From: Pseudomonas sp. DC1.2
GTDB taxonomy: Bacteria > Pseudomonadota > Gammaproteobacteria > Pseudomonadales > Pseudomonadaceae
Assembly (NCBI RefSeq): GCF_034351645.1
Contig: NZ_CP133782.1
Coordinates: 4,990,001-5,054,000, forward strand
DNA: 64,000 nucleotides
Reading direction: 5' to 3'
The position numbers and the translations under genes are program-made. Every line of letters begins with the position of its first letter. Position 1 is the first letter of the stretch. Positions 63,401 to 64,000 of this stretch are shown here, piece after piece. Under the pieces are notes generated by a model that made no database searches, was not told where the DNA came from, and worked only from the letters and a program-made list of their open reading frames with translations.

Positions 63401-64000
63401 CGAACTGAGGCGCGCCATTGAGCGTAATGAGCTGTTTCTGTACTACCAACCTAAAATCAGCCTGGAAGACCACCGCCTCGTCGGTGCCGAAGCGCTTCTT
63501 CGCTGGCATCACCCGACCTTTGGTGACGTGCCGCCAGAACATTTCATTCCGCTCGCTGAAGAGAACGGCATGATCCTGCAAATCGGCGACTGGGTACTCG
63601 AAACTGCCTGCCGACAAATGTACGAATGGAACCGACTCTACGACAGCCCAGGACCACTGTCGGTCAACCTTGCCGGCGCGCAACTGCGCCAACCGAACCT
63701 GCTAAGTCGTATCGAACATCTGCTCAAGGACAACCGCCTGCGGCCGGATTTTCTGCAACTGGAAATTACCGAAAACTTCATCATGAGCCAGGCGGAAGAA
63801 GCGCTTTCGGTATTGCACCAACTCAAACACTTGGGCGTGCAGCTAGCCATCGATGACTTCGGTACCGGCTACTCGTCGCTGAGCTACCTTAAACGCTTGC
63901 CGCTCGACATCCTCAAGATCGACCAGTCCTTCGTCCGCGGCCTGCCGGACGACCCCCACGACGCAGCAATCGTGCGAGCCATCATCGCCCTGGGCCGAAG
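60447..64000 (+). CDS. rmcA: RmcA-like periplasmic-sensor/PAS/GGDEF/EAL protein (3' end beyond window)
   Basis: The ATG at 60447 opens a frame that runs to the window edge without a stop (1184 codons). It has a signal peptide (about 1-23) and a family 3 solute-binding domain (about 30-255). A membrane helix follows near 270-290. Four PAS domains begin near 306, 430, 555 and 685. A GGDEF domain has its motif GGDEF at about 888, and an EAL domain has EAL near 1015 and DDFGTGYSS near 1135. Both catalytic signatures look intact. P. aeruginosa RmcA, encoded beside rpoD, has this same layout and lowers c-di-GMP in response to redox state and phenazines. I infer a homologue. Activity direction cannot be told from sequence. 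Confidence 0.82.
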   Translation, partial: MPRLSTVLFLLSLITWTATASALTLTDEERSWLTAHPDLRLGVDASWPPFEFRDEEGRYQGLAADYINLIRQRLNIKLTPIEPVSWTVVLEEVKKGKLDLLPGIMSTPERQAYLSFTRPYLDFPIVILAHRGGAQPRKIEDLYGLKIAVVENYAPHELLRTHHPDLNLVAMPNVSSALQALATDQVDAVVGDLASSVWSLRQLKLDGLYVSGETPYRYQLAMAVPPKNKVLVGILDKVLADITPDEISAIQEHWVGNVLDHRSFWSNLLIYGLPGMLLLITVLAVVIRINRRLSSEIARRIDLEQELRTSEYHYRGLVESLSAIAWEARITDFTYSYVSPHAEALLGYPLAHWLIPGFWRSIIHPADLTRAQNFCAREIVAGRDHSQDYRVITADGHCLWVRDIVSLIEHGHEPVLRGLMIDISETKHIEEALRLSEQKFASVFQQCPDILVIARLSDGCLLEVNKAFEEQIGLKAEDVVGQTATTLNIWGIPGVGPGLLQRLQAGSIRNLEMPFRRNNGQVFTGLISAEPFDLDTTPALVVVVRDISQLKETQKQLQTSEEKFAKAFHASPDGLLLSRQSDGLLIEVNEGFSRITGFNSAISLERSVLDLGIWVNLNERKQMLDLLQRDGFVRDFTCHIRRSDGQIRLCEVSSRPLPIGDEDCMLTIARDITERHLMQEKLQQAATVFESTAEGVLITDTQQHISAVNRAFTEITGYSESEALGHTPRLLASGLHDSAFYAAMWHQLTAEGHWQGEISNRRKNGELYPSWLTISAVRNRDKLITHFVAVFADISSLKHAQAKLDYQAHHDPLTGLPNRTLFESRLLVALNSQQENGGQGAVLFLDLDRFKHINDSLGHPVGDLLLKGIAVRLKEQLRDIDTVARLGGDEFIILLPGLQQPSDADHIANKLLHCFAAPFQAGVHEFFISASIGTSLYPQDGGDVATLVKNADAAMYRSKAKGRNRVESYTRDLTAQASERVALEHELRRAIERNELFLYYQPKISLEDHRLVGAEALLRWHHPTFGDVPPEHFIPLAEENGMILQIGDWVLETACRQMYEWNRLYDSPGPLSVNLAGAQLRQPNLLSRIEHLLKDNRLRPDFLQLEITENFIMSQAEEALSVLHQLKHLGVQLAIDDFGTGYSSLSYLKRLPLDILKIDQSFVRGLPDDPHDAAIVRAIIALGR

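Overview
The window is a stretch of chromosome from a Pseudomonas, most likely of the P. fluorescens/P. putida side of the genus. The evidence is the protein sequences themselves (Vfr, the split trpE and trpGDC genes with an estA autotransporter between them, AmgK/MurU, an RmcA-like regulator next to rpoD), the high GC content, and several short REP-type repeats of the GTGGGAGCGAGC...GCTCGCGA kind between genes. Almost all of it is core genome in dense, conserved order. I see no tRNA or rRNA gene, CRISPR array, insertion sequence or prophage.

Layout. 1-9.8 kb: tyrS (5' part only), an M23 endopeptidase and anmK (cell-wall turnover and recycling), erpA, argC, hemJ, a nitronate monooxygenase, a DUF805 protein, a short-chain dehydrogenase, a HIT protein and coq7. 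9.9-12.9 kb: speD, an OsmC-like protein, vfr and a lipoate-ligase-like protein. 13-21 kb: the tryptophan region, trpGDC and rpe-gph-trpE on the minus strand, separated by estA on the plus strand. Both trp units have leader sequences that look like attenuators. The one before trpG carries a diverged copy of the 3' end of gph, ending in the same Trp-rich tail. 21-27 kb: an iron-containing alcohol dehydrogenase and a four-gene polyamine/opine-type ABC importer. 27.2-31.9 kb: one 1571-residue protein of the Pseudomonas 'dermonecrotic toxin domain' (DUF6543-like) type. It is the clearest accessory gene in the window and contains a run of nine A in its reading frame.

32-38.7 kb: a NarL-type response regulator with a solute-sensing PAS histidine kinase, a DUF3530 protein, djlA, and murU-amgK. 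38.8-46.4 kb: the lptD-surA-pdxA-rsmA-apaG-apaH-glpE cluster (outer-membrane assembly, vitamin B6, ribosome maturation, dinucleotide turnover). 46.7-51.6 kb: the prkA-yeaH-spoVR stress module. 51.7-55.5 kb: cca, folK/folB, plsY and tsaD. 55.7-60.3 kb: the macromolecular synthesis operon rpsU-dnaG-rpoD. 60.4 kb to the end: the first 1184 codons of an RmcA-like periplasmic-sensor/PAS/GGDEF/EAL protein, cut off by the window.

Much of the window is housekeeping. The points most worth a second look are the duplicated trp leader, the possible double use of the gph tail as a trpE leader peptide, the orphan toxin-like giant gene with its homopolymer tracts, the kinase/regulator pair near the ABC importer, and the unexplained hairpins between operon genes. 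All family assignments come from reading the sequence. No database search was run.
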